Source: Basidiobolus meristosporus CBS 931.73 (taxonomy: Eukaryota; Basidiobolomycota; Basidiobolomycetes; Basidiobolales; Basidiobolaceae). From it: a DNA stretch of 64,000 nt. The stretch lies in the NCBI GenBank assembly GCA_002104905.1, contig MCFE01000022.1, positions 62,001-126,000 of the forward strand, given 5' to 3'. The notes beneath the pieces are model-generated. The model did no database searches. It saw nothing but the letters and a program-made list of their open reading frames with translations, and was not told the DNA's origin. Positions 36,520-48,825 of the stretch are shown in pieces. The translations under genes and the position numbers were made by a program. Positions within the stretch are counted from its first letter, which is position 1; each line of letters starts with the position of its first letter.

Positions 36520-37215
36520 TATAGGTCCAAGGGAGAGATACATCCAACACTTCTCAAGTGTTTTGTGTGTGGGGTGTTCCCTGGGTGCAATAACCTCTGG
36601 TAAAACCTTGCTAGGAATACTTGGGTTCTGTCTCTAATCTAATGTGAAGGGGAATAAAGCCACAAGCTTGTCAAGGGAAAACTATTGAGCTACAATCCCC
36701 AACTTGGTTGGCATCTTTACAAAAGTATGTGCTGGGTTCAGCAGCCTTTGAGATGACAGTGTACTAAAGCTTCCAAAGTCATAACAACTGTAAACTGCAC
36801 CAGCAGGGACTTGATAAGAATGCAGCTGTGGTCAATAGTTACAAAGACAGAAAAGTATCTTTGCCTGTACAAGAACAAACTTGGGAAAGAATCAAATGTA
36901 ATAAAAGATATTTACTCTGAGTATTCCTCACAAGTAGTACATCCAAGGTCAGTTGGCTGTCAGTGTGGTTTCCTGGCAGTGTCCTGTGGTCTGGGGTTGG
37001 AAGTTCAGGTAGCAGCAGGTAGCAGTGATCACACTAATCAACAAGTTGGTATACTGATAAAAGGGATGATGATTTATTGTTGAGGGATAGCCTCCCATAT
37101 ATACTTTTCTTACTGGCTAAGTGATTACTAATCATGGTGTTCTAGAAGGTTGCAGATATCAGTAGAAATCTTAATGACATCAGAATGACCTAAGAATGCT
37201 CTAGATAGGTGCTGG
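36520..37215 (-). repeat. Gypsy-2 leader and 3' portion of its LTR
   Basis: 37084-37215 is the terminal part of the gypsy-2 LTR (minus), and 36520-37083 the leader following it, matching 52980-53650 in reverse. The remaining LTR lies at 42864-43231. The two were one piece before gypsy-1b inserted between them. Confidence 0.8.
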
Positions 37216-37583
37216 TGTTACAAGTCTTGGTATAGGAGTTGTAGAGGAATAGCAAGTTTAGCTAGTATTGTATTCATTAAGACTTGAGCTGATCTTTGTT
37301 GAGGTTCCAGCAGCTCCTTATATACATTTTGCCAGGTCAATTGCTTACTAACTGTATTTCCTATTGTAGGTTGTGGCTGATGACTCAGTTGATTGCATCA
37401 TCATCACCCAATAAGATCCTACTTAATATATCTATTTCTGTCTGATAAGGATCTGCTGATTCATTTGCTGACTAATGCCACTGATTTCATCGATAATACT
37501 GATATACTGATAACCTAAACATATACTAATTGATTTGACTAAGAACTGATCTAACTTAAACATTCAAGGGGCAGATCATAACA
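37216..37583 (-). repeat. Gypsy-1b 3' LTR
   Basis: 368 bp, read on the plus strand as TGTTACAAG...CATAACA. A purine tract GGGGGAGAA lies just upstream on the coding strand. Confidence 0.9.
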
Positions 37584-37609
37584 TTCTCCCCCACTAAAGT
37601 TGAGAGGGT

Positions 37610-40600
37610 TCTCCTGAATCTCTTTTCTTGTGATACCAATATCTTGATGGTTCAGTATTATCAGCAAGTCTTGCAAGCTTGAGTCTGTCCCTATGCACAA
37701 AGTCTTCTTGGATATTGCCTTGTTTGTCCACTAGTTGGTAAGTTGCAAATGGACATTCTCTGATGATCTTGGATGGTCCTGTTCATTGTGGCTCAAACTT
37801 CTTCCAAGTGTTGTTTCTTAGTAGTACAAAGTTTCCAACTGTCAATGCTTCTGGTGCTATAGTCTTATCAAATCTCTGCTTCATCTTTTCTGCACTTTGA
37901 GATACTTTGGTCTGTGCCTCTTGATGTCTTTGTTCCAGTTGCTGGTGTCTACTGGGCTGACTAAGTTCATCTTCTAAGGTGTCTGTAAGCTTTGGTTGTG
38001 TGAGATCTCCTGGAATCCTTGGTTCACATCCATACACTAAGTAAAATGGCAATTGCTGGGTGGTGTTGTGCACTCTGACTCTGCATGCAAAGAGTGCTTG
38101 GTCTATATACTCATCCCATCTACTGGCAATTCCATTTGCATACTTGGTCAGCATTTTTCTAAATAATCCATTAAACTATTCAGTGACTCCATTAGTTCTG
38201 GGGTGATATACCAAGGTTTTCAAGTGTTTGATCTGCTGCATTTCCAGGTAAGCTTCCAATGTCTTTGCCATAAAGTTTTTACCTCTATCAGATAGAATCT
38301 CTACAGGGCCTCCAAACTTCATAAGGATCTCATGGTAGATGAAACTTGCAACTTCTTGTTCACTGGCCATAGGTATAGCTTTAGCCACTGGCTATTTGGT
38401 GGCATGGTCTATTGCTACTAGGATCCAACAGTTGCATTTCCTTGTAGATGGAAGTCTTCCAATAAAGTCAATTCCCCATCTTTCAAATGGTCTTACAGGC
38501 TCCAAGGGAAAGAGTTTAGCAATTCTATGTGGTTGGCCTTGGTTGATTTGGCAATTTGGGCATGTTTTCACTAGCTTCTCAATGTCTTGTTTCATTCTGG
38601 GCCACCACGCACTGGCTTTCACAAGACTATAGGATCCTTCAATTCCAAGATGTCCATATCCATTGTGTAGCTTATAGACTTGTTCTGTTGGATAGTGCCA
38701 CATTGAGCCATGAGTGCCAAATGATGCCATAGTGTGCCAGAGAGAACAAGTGAGCCTATACTTGGCCACAGAGTGTGAAACATAGATCTGCATCTTCATG
38801 CAAAGCAGCCCCTGTGTTTCACCTATAATGCAGGAGAAAATCCATTTTTTGATGTTTTTTTGTGGATCAATATTGTGCAGGATGTGTGAGCACACTAATG
38901 TATTGAAGATATACATCTGGTACTAAGTACCCATTGCACTCTTAATCTAGCTCCTGTGGCTTGTAACATGTCACAAAAATGCATGGCACTATCTTGGTCC
39001 ACTGGTACTATCCAACACTATATTTAAATATTAGCCCTAAAGTAAGATCAATACAAAGCACTTATAGTGCCAGATAGTACTAGTGGATCAAGATAGTGCC
39101 ATGCATTTTTGTGACATGTTGCAAGCCACAGGAGCTAGATTTAGAGTGCCATGGGTATTGAGTACCAGATGAGTATCTTCAATCCATTTGTGCACTTACA
39201 CATCCTTTACAACATTGACCTAAAGAAAAAGGTCCAAAAATGGATTTTATCCATGACAATGAGTGAAACACAGGGGCTGCTTTGCATGAAGATGCAGAGC
39301 TGTGCTGCACACTCTGTGGCCAAGTGTAGGCTCACTTGGCCTCCCTGGCACACTATGGCATCATTTGGCACTCATGGCTCAATGTGGCACTATCCAACAG
39401 AACAAGTCTTATGTATTAAATCCAGGCAAGAAACATAAGGGCAATAGGCAATAGGACTTCCATCAACAATTTGGTAGAGTGTTTCATCTTGAACTACAAA
39501 TTTGCTGGCTTCATCCCAGATTATCTTCTTGATATCTTCATCCACCTCATTAGGAATGGCTTGGTCCTCCAATACTTTGGTAATAGGCTAGGCCAATCTG
39601 ATTCATGCACCAAGTTGAGTTGTGCAACTTGTTCTAATCTTGAGAAGGCATCAGCAACCATGTTGTTCTTTCCAGGGCTGTAGACAATTTCCAAGTTAAA
39701 TTGCTGAATGTATTCACTCCATCTTGTCATTCTTCTAGAGAGTACCTTCTGAGTAAATATATACTTGAGGGAGGCATGATCAGTCTTCACAGTGCATTTG
39801 ACTCCTTCAATATAGCATCTCCATGTCTTCAATCAGTGTATTGTAGCAAGCATCCCCTTCTCATTGACTGGATAGTTTTGTTCTGCTGAGTTCAGTTTCT
39901 TGGATTCAAAGGCAACAGGGTAGTCCTTTCCCCCATGTTCTTGGCTCAATACTTCACTAATTGCATAATCTGAAGTATCTGTGCACACAGTGAACTCTTT
40001 TCTGAAGTTTGGTATTCTTAAGCTTGGCAGCTTAGCAAGTTCATTCTTGAGCATCTGGAAGGTAGTCTCACAAGCTATGTCCCACTTGTAGGTATTGTCT
40101 TTCATGAGGATATCAGTTAAAGGGGCTGCAATACTTGCGAAAGACTTGACAAATCTCCAATAATAGGAAACCATTCCAAGGAATGATCTGAGCTCTGATA
40201 TGCTATGGGGCTGCTTCAGATTCTTGATTACTTCCACCTTCTTAGGGTCTAAGGTTACTCCTGTGCTAGTCACTATGTGTCCCAGATATTCAATGTGTTC
40301 CTTGAAGAATTCACACTAGGGTAGCTTGCCATAATGCTTGTTCCTTCTTTGCTTCTTCAAGACCTTTTCAATGTGCACCAAGTGATCCTCTTCTGTCTTG
40401 CTGTATATCAGTATATCATCTAGGTAGATTATGACAAACTTGTCTAAGTACTCCTGGAAGACAGTCTGCGTCAGGGTCATGAAAGTTGCAGGGGCATTGG
40501 TGAGGCCAAAACTCATGACTAAGTACCTGTAATGTCCATATCTGGTCCTGAATGCTGTCTTAGGGATGTCTTCTGGCTTCACCCTAATCTGGTTGTATCC

Positions 40601-41527
40601 TAACATGAGGTCAATCTTGCTGAAAATAGTGGCTCCATTGAGTTGGTCTAAGAGCTCATCAATCCAAGGTATGGGGTACTTGTTCTTCACGGTAACTGAG
40701 TTGAGGACTCTGTAGTCAATGCACATCCTAAGTGTTCCATCCTTCTTCTTCACAAAAAGTACTGGTGCTCCCCAAGGTGACTTGCTGGGTCTGATATATC
40801 CTTGCTCCAGTAACTGATCTATTTGTCTCTTCATCTCTTCCAACTCCAATGAACTCATTCTGTAAGGTGTCTTACTCACTGGAGGGCTATCTCCTGTTTC
40901 AATGGCATGATCCACATCTCTGACTGGTGGTAGGCTTACAAGTTCTTCTGGAAACATGTCTGAATATTTCTTCAAGAGAGTCTGGACCTGCTGGGGTGCT
41001 GGGGTAGAGGAATCCTCCTGTTATACTGCCATGAGGAACATTGGAGTACCTTTTCAAAGTGCTCTACAGAACTGGGTCTTGTTAAGTTCACTTGTCTCAT
41101 ACATACTGGAATTGACCAAGTTGAAATCTAGCCTGGCAGGTAATAGCTCATAGGTCTTGTTGTCCTTTTGGATCTGAGTAGCATGGGTTCTCCAGTTGAC
41201 TAATGGATTACAACAAAATAGCCAGGCTTTCCCAAGTTCAAGGTCAAACTTGCAGTTCCCAAATATATAGGCCTGTAGATCTTCTTCATAGTCATTGATC
41301 ATCATCCTTACTGGCTGAGTAATACGGTTGATTATGTGAGAGTTCCCATCAGCTGTTGAGACTGATGTTGATTTGGTAGGTTCCAAGTTGACTCCAGCTT
41401 TCAAGGTAAATTGTTCTGACATGTATTCATGTGATGCTCCTGAGTCAATCATGATTTTGGCAGGTACTCCATTGATTACTCCAATCAAGTACAATAACTT
41501 TGCTGAGTTTGAGGTCATTTGGGACAA
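37610..41527 (-). pseudogene. Gypsy-1b pol (protease, RT, RNase H, integrase)
   Basis: Order on the minus strand: retropepsin with MIDSGASHEYMS (about 41450), RT with intact [10 protein letters not shown] (about 40410) and [11 protein letters not shown], RNase H with CTDTSDYAIS...KTDHASLKYIF, then integrase. The integrase has CPNCQINQGQ, WGIDFIGRLP, ILSDRGKNFMAKT and YHPRTNGVTE followed by a stop. It ends with a C-terminal YQLVDKQGNI...HRDRLKLARL. Only a handful of stops (near 40315, 39832, 38389, 38175 and 37782) and the palindrome at 38676-39409, between RNase H and integrase, separate it from a full ORF. Inactive as it stands. Confidence 0.9.
38676..39409. mobile_element. 734-bp palindromic fold-back element
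   Basis: Left arm 38676-39022 and right arm 39063-39409 (347 bp each) are near-perfect reverse complements around a 40-bp AT-rich spacer. Ends are AGACTTGTTCTGTTGG and its complement. Inserted in gypsy-1b at a TAT (or TTAT) site; the unoccupied sequence can be read in gypsy-1a at about 27095. No ORF of substance. Related half-element at 17659-18048. Confidence 0.9.
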
Positions 41528-42360
41528 GTACTCTTCTTCATATGGAAGGTGAGTTCTGAGTCTTCTTCAAGCTCATCCTCCACATTACTGTGTTCATGGG
41601 ACTCAATATGGTGGAAGGTTCTTGTTGGCTGGTGTCCATTTCTTCTCTGGGGGCAGTACTTTGAGATGTGTCCTTGCTGGTGGCAATTGAAACAAAGTTC
41701 TTTCTTCCTGCATTCTTCTGAGGTGGGGTTCTTCTGCATAGCATCTATTTGCATTGGTACTGCTTCTGACTGTCTTCTTTCATAATGATTGTAGCCTTTC
41801 TGATTAGTCACTGTAGGCCTCCCAACTCCAAACATAGCTGAGTCATAGTCAATGGCAATCTTGATGGCTTCTTCAATAGTCTGAGGTCTTTGATATTTCA
41901 CTTCCTTGCAAGTTCTTTCTTTCAACCCATCAATAAAGTATTCAACTTGATCCAGGGGGTCCATTCTTTCAGTTTGCCCAAGTAGACATCTGTACTCATA
42001 GATCTATTCTTGAACCATTCCTTTCTGTCTGAGTGTCTTTAACTTCCATCTTAGTAGTGTCTGCTGGTGTGGAGGTTTAAAAGCATCCTGAATTTTCAAC
42101 TCAAACTCATCCCAGGTAGAGATTGTAGAGCATCCCATCATGGTGGCTGACCTGATCTTGTTGTGGTACCACTGTAAAGCTGCATCAGCCAGGTAAGAGG
42201 CTGCATAATGTAACTTGCTTTCTGGAGCAATTCCTTTAGCCTTAAAAGCTTCTTCAATCTGAAAGAGCAAAGTTCCCAGGTTTCATTGACTCTGCCATGG
42301 TACTGGTTGACCTTCACACTAAAGTTGCTCTTGACAGGGCTTTGCTGGCTCTGAGCCATG
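41515..42360 (-). pseudogene. Gypsy-1b gag
   Basis: Starts near MTTMAQSQQSPVK (42368-42330). The capsid region includes YASYLADAALQWYHNKIRSA-type text, PLDQVEYFIDGLKERTCKEV and a full CCHC knuckle CFNCHQQGHISKYC near 41670. A stop near 42004 and a frame change near 42270 break it. The knuckle is absent from gypsy-1a. Confidence 0.82.
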
Positions 42361-42495
42361 GTAGTCATTCCTTGTTACTGTTGGCTGAGGATCTGGAGTA
42401 ACTGTTGCTGTTGGGCCAGGATTTGCTGCATGGCATTCTTCCATTCTTGATTGTCCAACATCTTGAGGGTGGTTTCTGGTTATTGCTGCTACCAA

Positions 42496-42863
42496 TGTTA
42501 CAAGCCTTGATATAAGAGTCGTAGAGAAATAGGGAGTTTAGCTAGTATTGTATTCACTAAGACTTGAACTGATCTTTGTTGCGGTTCCAGCAGCTCCTTA
42601 TATACATTTTGCCAGGTCAATTGCTGACTAATTGTATTTCCTAATGTAGGTTGTGGCTGATGACTCATCTGATTGCATCATCATCACCCAATAAGATTCT
42701 ACTTAATATATCTATTTCTGTCTGATAAGGATCTGCTGATTCATTTGCTGACTAATGCTACTGATTTCATAGATAATACTGATATACTGATAACCTAAAC
42801 ATATACTAATTGATTTGACTAAAAACTGATCTAACTTAAACATTCAGGCGGCAGATCATAACA
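42496..42863 (-). repeat. Gypsy-1b 5' LTR
   Basis: 368 bp, same ends as the partner at 37216-37583. Differences between the two are few (for example AAGCCTTGATATAAG versus AAGTCTTGGTATAGG), so this insertion is younger than gypsy-1a. Confidence 0.9.
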
Positions 42864-43231
42864 CTGGAAGGTTCTAAGAGGCACAGCACATCCAGCCAAT
42901 CAGGAATCAGTATTCTGAATCCTGTGTAAGATAGGGAAACCATATATGGTATGGAAATGGTTGGGATGGTGTCACAGGTTGATCATGTGTCACGGGTACT
43001 GGTGCGGGTACTTGCCTAATATAGAAGCACTTATAGCTAGTAGTCTTACATAAAGTGAGGGGTAACTTTTGCAATAAGGTAAGCAGGTGTGATAGTCAAC
43101 CGGCTTATGGGATAGTGCTGATCAGGTAAGACAAATGGGATAAACTAAAATAAGCGTAGTAGAGATATAAGGAAGTAGAAAATATGGGAATGAGCACATA
43201 TGTCAGTGGGTGTCACTGTCACCCCACTACA
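42864..43231 (-). repeat. Gypsy-2 LTR, 5' portion
   Basis: On the minus strand begins TGTAGTGGGGTGACAG and matches 52267-52637 and 52638-52990. Continues at 37215 beyond the nested gypsy-1b. Confidence 0.82.
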
Positions 43232-43439
43232 CCGTGGGTGGATCCAATCCGGATCATTCATCAAGATCCTGTTTAGAGGCCGTCATAATAACAGCAGCTT
43301 TGAATTAGTGACCCTCCTGACAATCTGATAACAAGATCATGAAAGTGTTTTGCGGATTTTGCAGCCAAATAAAGAGATAAAACTTGATGATTTTTGATTG
43401 ATGCTGTGACAATATTTGCATGGTATTGTTGCAGTCTTT

Positions 43440-46400
43440 CAGCACTCTATTACTATTTTAAGTGGATCCAGTTGGCCAGGACTTCAAGTTGCCTTATATG
43501 GAAAGAAACTGGACGGTATTTTGATGGTCTCTCAACAAGACTCTGATGGCTTTTTCTTGGCAGTATGACAGCCTGACACTGGTTCTGTATAATGCTACCA
43601 TACCAATTTTCCAAATGGTATTTCCTTTATCTATCTCCCCTTGTGCAATTCATGTATTTCATTGTAGAATCACCTTTCTTTATTTGCTTACCCACTACTA
43701 CCTTGTGTATACCACATATAGCTTAAATCAAAAAAAACTATGGCCTCCTGCTTACTAACCTCAACAAATGCACACACCTGCTGCAATTGACATATTTCTG
43801 TCACCTCAACTTTACGGCTTTTTAGTGTGATACTTGCAAAGTTGCCATATACCTTGTACTGCTGGTAGCGTATGCATCTTGCAAACATATGCTTGGTTGT
43901 TGCCACTTCTGCCATGAATACTTCCTGAATATTAGCATAGAACTTCTTGGTATTTAACCAGTATATTCCTTCTCCCTGCTGGATTTTAGTCCCCCTTATA
44001 GGTGCGCTCTGGCTTTTGTTTGTGTAAATTCAGTATTGAATGGTGTAGAAGTTGGCTTGTGACTACAAGAAATCTGGCATATCTTGGTGGAGTTTTCCTG
44101 ATAAAAATTAGTTGCTTGTTGCACCCTATCTAACTTTGCATTACCTAACTGATTACCCACACATTGGGGCTGCTTAGCTTCTTAATTCCATTGGTATAAG
44201 TGTCTCAATGTGCACATTTGTCCTTAGTATTTTCCAACTCTTTCTGGCTGTCCTTCATGTGCCAATGTTGTAACATCCTTGAAAGACTAGAAAGTAATAT
44301 TCTTGAGGAGATTGGGATATGGTAGTACCTGCAACTTGACTTGTCTTCCTATCTCCCTACACATCCACTCCATAGGAAACTCCCAAAAGGTGAAGCACAG
44401 CCCAATATTCTCCACACACTGTGCAAGATGGAGTAGAGAATGGATACAGTAGCGGCAGAGATCTACGTGTTCAGCTTTATGTTTGTAGTATAGCTGCTCA
44501 AATCCTGTCACAAACTCCTCACACAACAGCTGTAGATGCGTCAAGTTGGCATTGGTGATCCACTTCTGGATAAATATTACTAGAATGTCCACATTCAACT
44601 CCCAATGCTCCCAATGTACTCTTGGTAGGAATGGCTTCTGTGTTGTAAAAATTTGGAATTCCACCTAAATATTCACCTAACTTAGTCACTTAGATCATTA
44701 CCCTCAAATCCTAGAGAATACTGATCAAATTCCTTGTCAGGATTTACTTAGAATATTTTCACCAAAATACCAGGTACCCATAATATGAAAATTCTCAAAG
44801 TTGTCCAAACAGCCCCAAACTTTGCACACATGTTCTTTGGACCTTCCTTTACCTATTCTACGTGTTTGTAATGCCAAGACTAGGTAAAAGTATAAATACT
44901 ACTTTTACATTCAATAAATCATTAAGTGAAATTCACTTAATTTACTTGTCCTCCAAATCACTTCCAACATCTCCAAGACTCTTACAACATTCTGAACACC
45001 ACTTGAATAAATACATATCCAGTTCATCCAGTCTTTGCATTTGTATTGTTGCATATGAGTGTGAATATTAATTGGAGCCGGTGAGAAGTACTCAGGGTAG
45101 CGGATACTCTGTAATATCTCGCCAATTTTTTCAAATTTCTCCGGTATCTCCAAGGGCTCATTTAGCTTGAAATACCCCATGTACAGCATGGTCATCAGTA
45201 TAAGGATATTGTTGAAAAGCAAATGCATTGCTCCCAGTGGAAAGCTTTTGCTCCAACTGATACCCTCTATCATCCATTGTGCCCTGAAAAACCTGCTGTT
45301 GTGCTGATGGCTGGGGTATCTCCAATGCAGATAATAATATGTGCTTTTACATGACGGCCATTTACCATTATCCTGCTGGAAAGCATACAAAGCTCATCCA
45401 GCAATGGATACAGGTAGCTATCCAGGTTGGGCGGTGATTTAGGCCCAGATACTAGTGAGGCTACCATCAGATTATTGCTCTGATACTGTAAGATGGGCGG
45501 CAGATTCAGATTGATGAGAATCAGTTGCCAGCAGGACTTGCTGGTAGAGTACTTGTTTAATGAGAATTCATCAAGAGCTAAAGCAAAGGCATGGTCATAC
45601 ATACCTTCAAAGTAGCCCTTGCTTCTTAGCTGTTTGTAATGTATGCCATTGAATATGTTGGATATGTTTGTGCTTGATTGATACTGAGTGTGGTACTGTA
45701 TAGCTTTGCAATATTTGTTGGACTGCATCAGCTTCCTCAGATGGGGTATGACCAGAATATATCCAGAGTGCAAACAATGTTCTCCCTCAATGGTTATGGA
45801 TTCCTGACAATTTGGACATGTTGCAATGGTGGCATTTTTGGAAGTGAATGCCATGCAACCGTAAACACATGCTGGAATCAGAAAAGTCTCTGGATCATAT
45901 GTTGCCAGCCGCATGATGGTTGTCCACTTGTACCATGTACATGGTAAGTTGCTTCCCAGTATGATTTTGGCAAGAAGTAGTAATAAATCCTTAAAGCCCC
46001 CATTACTGATATTAGTGGAAACACACCACATCTCTAGCCACAACATAACATCATTCACCAGTAGATTGATTTCAGGGCTCACTTGGCTCCATAAAGTATC
46101 CTTGGCATTTGTTTCAGTGGGTGTTATCTCATTGCACATAGGGATTTGACTGGGCTCATAAGTGGTACTGTTGTTATGGGAGATAGGCTCAAAATTCATC
46201 AGTAAACCTTCTTTGTCAGAGCTATCACTCTGTGTGCCATATTCAGAAGGCTGAGGTGAGCCTAAAGGCGTCACAAACTCACCTGACTCAGTTTGTGCAA
46301 GGTGACAAAGACTGCCAGGTGCCAATATAGTAGTATCAACTGGCTGGCAAGAAAATGTTGGTACAGTAGTGACCAATGAATGGTCAAATATGACTTGAGT

Positions 46401-46535
46401 GGCAAAACACTGGCCGTGATCCTTGTAATACTTCCTATGCTGTCTGCGTGCTTCATGGCTGAGAGGCTTGCCACAATAGCCACATGGTCTTTTTTCTCTT
46501 CTCTTACAGCTTTGAGTCAAAGTAGTCTTGTCCAT
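43440..46535 (-). pseudogene. Plavaka/tnp2-type transposase, copy B
   Basis: Starts MDKTTLTQSCKRREKRPCGY with the Cys/His cluster CGYCGKPLSHEARRQH. The tnp2 core is clear: FALALDEFSLNKYSTSKSCW, LILINLNLPPILQYQ, VKAHIIICIGDTPAIS, GFSGHNG, PLGAMHLLFNNILILM, HMQQYKCKDWMNW, and HVDLCRYCIHSLLHL followed by FWEFPMEWMC. These match the Plavaka order. A frameshift near 45275 after GFSGHNG, a solo LTR at 44641-44989 and stops in the C-terminal part (43.4-43.9 kb) inactivate it. The first 421 codons are intact. Confidence 0.85.
44641..44989 (+). repeat. Copia-1 solo LTR
   Basis: 349 bp, TGTTGTAAAAATTTGG...CTCTTACAACA, with perfect TTCTG 5-bp target duplication on both sides, inside the copy B transposase. 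The matching uninterrupted transposase text is in copy A near 32630. Confidence 0.92.
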
Positions 46536-46757
46536 GGGGCAAACAGTTTGACCTTCAACAATGTAATGCTATTATATCCCTTTTTGGTCAATACTCATGC
46601 AAACTTAAGACAGTCTTGTATTTGAGACATTGCACCTACATGAATGTAAGATTCAATGATGACCTGCAATAGTAAGCATTATAAATAAAGTTGTTGTACC
46701 ACATACAAACGTATATGTAACACTATTTCCCCTTTGATTCAACTCACTTCCATATAT
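46536..46757. promoter_or_regulatory. Bidirectional promoter spacer of Plavaka copy B
   Basis: 222 bases between divergent start codons, AT-rich, with ATTATAAATAAAG near 46680 as a possible TATA box for ORF2. The corresponding spacer in copy A is at 31485-31706. Promoter function is inferred from position. Confidence 0.5.
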
Positions 46758-48825
46758 ATGCTGCCAGAAAATAAAGCAAAGTTGTCTGGTTCTCAACCAA
46801 GCCCCACTGCTGATGGCAACAGAAGTACAGTTGGACAACAGCTTGCTTTAAAAATCAGTGCAACAAGCAGGGCTACATCCAAAAAAGGCCCTGTGGACAG
46901 TGTGCCCACTAAAGGTAATAATGCCGACTCCTCAGGCTCTCAGTCAAGTAGGCAATTGAGAACCTCTGCAGAGCCAGAAGCTGACTATTACGCTCAGGCA
47001 GATGAGAATGTAGCAAATGCAGTACCCTCAGTTGAAGATCAGCAAGTGGCCATGATAACATCACCACCACCCATATTAGCAAGTATGTTGCCAGCTCATA
47101 CCAAGGCATTAATGAAGCAATTAGGTGCAGTGGCTGATAGGATAGATGCAGTGGCCCAGAGATATCAGGAAGTAGTCCAGAAACAGGATGAGCGGATAAT
47201 ATGTGTGGAGCAATCAATATCCCAGGTAGAGAAAGCAGTGTCTTTGCTGCAAAGAAGGAACTCAAGTAGCTCAATGCCACAGCCAAGAATTGAGCCATTT
47301 CCTGATGTAACAGCAGAGGAACACTGTTCAGTCTTTGAAGCACAACTACAGTGCCTAAAGATAAAGCCCACAGAAAAGCCTATCACAGTGTGGGAGGGAG
47401 ACAAAGTGGTGTTTATACCAAAGCCTAAAAATTAAAAGACATTGAAGATCTGTGAAGCTGTTGAGTGCAATAATGAAGAGTGGGCTAATATACAAGAGGC
47501 TGTCAGAAGTCTAGCACACCATCACCTTAAGGCCTTTATACCATGGGACCATCAGGAACTCAAGGCCAAGCAGAATGCACTTGACTTGTTCCATGAGCAT
47601 TATCCTGGATTCAAACGGGTAAATGGATTTTGGGCCAGCATTAGTATGCTAAGAAAGTATCTTAAGAATAGCAGAAACTATCAAAGGCAGAGGAACAAGG
47701 GTGCCATGGCTAATAACCAGCGGCTTCCTCAAGAGCCTGTTACAAGCAGGGCCAATAGCTCCAGACAAGCATCAACAAGACATCAGGCAGCTAGAAGAGT
47801 GCCAATTAAGGACAGGCAGGCATACATGGATGCACCAGCACAACATTTATCAGGGAAAATGTGTAGTACCACTCAAGAAGCACCCAGTCAAAGTAGCAGT
47901 GAAGGACCTGGCAGTGATAAAAACCATCCGCTTTTACAGGAGCCTGTCACAACTACAGTTGAGAGCTAAAACAAGCTGAAAAGAAACGTCAGGTTGCCAG
48001 AAGAGTGCCAGCAAGGGACAAGCAGGCCAAAACAGATGCATTAGAGCAGAATTTATCCAGGAGAAAACATAGTTCTTTACAAGAAGCACCCAGACAAAGT
48101 TGCAGTGAAAGACCTGGCAGTGATAAAGGAAAAGGTGAAGGGAAAATGTCTACCCAAGCCTGAGAAAGGGAGGCATGCAAAAAAAACTGCAGTTCTTGCC
48201 AATTAACGCCACAAGCCTGGAGCAGACTGAATCCCATCATAGCCAAAAAGATTTACCAACAAGAGTACAGCTGTTTTTACAAGAGTTGGAAGCGCAGCCA
48301 GTTGAGCTACACTCCAGCAAGGTAGATGAGTTTGCTGAAAAAGGCAATTTGTCTACCACAGCCTCCACAGACTCCATTGTTGACAGTGTGGAGATCCCAC
48401 CAACAGACAAGGCTACAACATCAAGAGCCTAAAAGACTATCACAATGCCTTCAGTGGAGTTTTGGAACATTAATAGGCACACCAAGAGGTTGCAGCACTT
48501 CTTCAAGAGTAGTGCTCAAGAAAATGCACTGGAATATTGCAAGGATTTATTGCAAAGACTGACAGATGAGGAGCTAGACCTTGCAGTGCCAGCTGAAGAC
48601 CAGAACATGTGGGAACCAGTAAATGAACAGTGGCATAAAGCTGTTGGGTTCCTGCCTGAGTTGCAGAACCAGAGCATTACAGCAGAGATACTTATTGAGT
48701 GGTGGATTTTAATGAAGTTACTTGTTGAGTGTGGGGTAGTGCTTAATGTTAGTGTAGGGTATAGAGACTTGTACAGATCAATACAATTGGCAATTGAGGT
48801 ACAACTGAAGTTTCAACAGAAATAA
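46758..48825 (+). pseudogene. Plavaka ORF2, copy B (unknown function)
   Basis: About 690 codons divided by one stop (47433-47435) and a frame change near 47980-48170. The N-terminal third is Ser-rich and disordered. Residues around 110-170 (AHTKALMKQLGAVADRIDAV ... VEQSISQVEKAVSLLQRR) look like a coiled coil. The middle W-rich block (NNEEWANIQEAVRSL, HHHLKAFIPWDHQEL, YPGFKRVNGFWASISMLRKY) is spaced like a small helical DNA-binding domain. Lys/Arg/Gln repeats and the conserved C-terminal VEFWNINRHTKRLQHFFKSS block end it. I recognise no named domain. As the divergent partner of the transposase it may act like the accessory DNA-binding proteins of CACTA elements; that is inference. Confidence 0.72.

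Larger units (their letters stand above)
37216..42863 (-). mobile_element. Gypsy-1b, Ty3/gypsy retrotransposon (5.65 kb) nested in a gypsy-2 LTR
   Basis: Two 368-bp LTRs (37216-37583 and 42496-42863), each TG...CA, flanked by a 4-bp duplication CTGG (37212-37215 and 42864-42867). The uninterrupted target is readable at 52960-53000. The primer site at 42494-42485 reads TGGTAGCAGC, like the 3' end of an initiator Met tRNA. It carries a 734-bp palindromic insertion. Better preserved than gypsy-1a. Confidence 0.93.

Noticed and set aside
38339-38632. Plus-strand open frame opposite gypsy-1b integrase
   Set aside because: Antisense shadow; the same shadow appears opposite gypsy-1a at 27231-27434.
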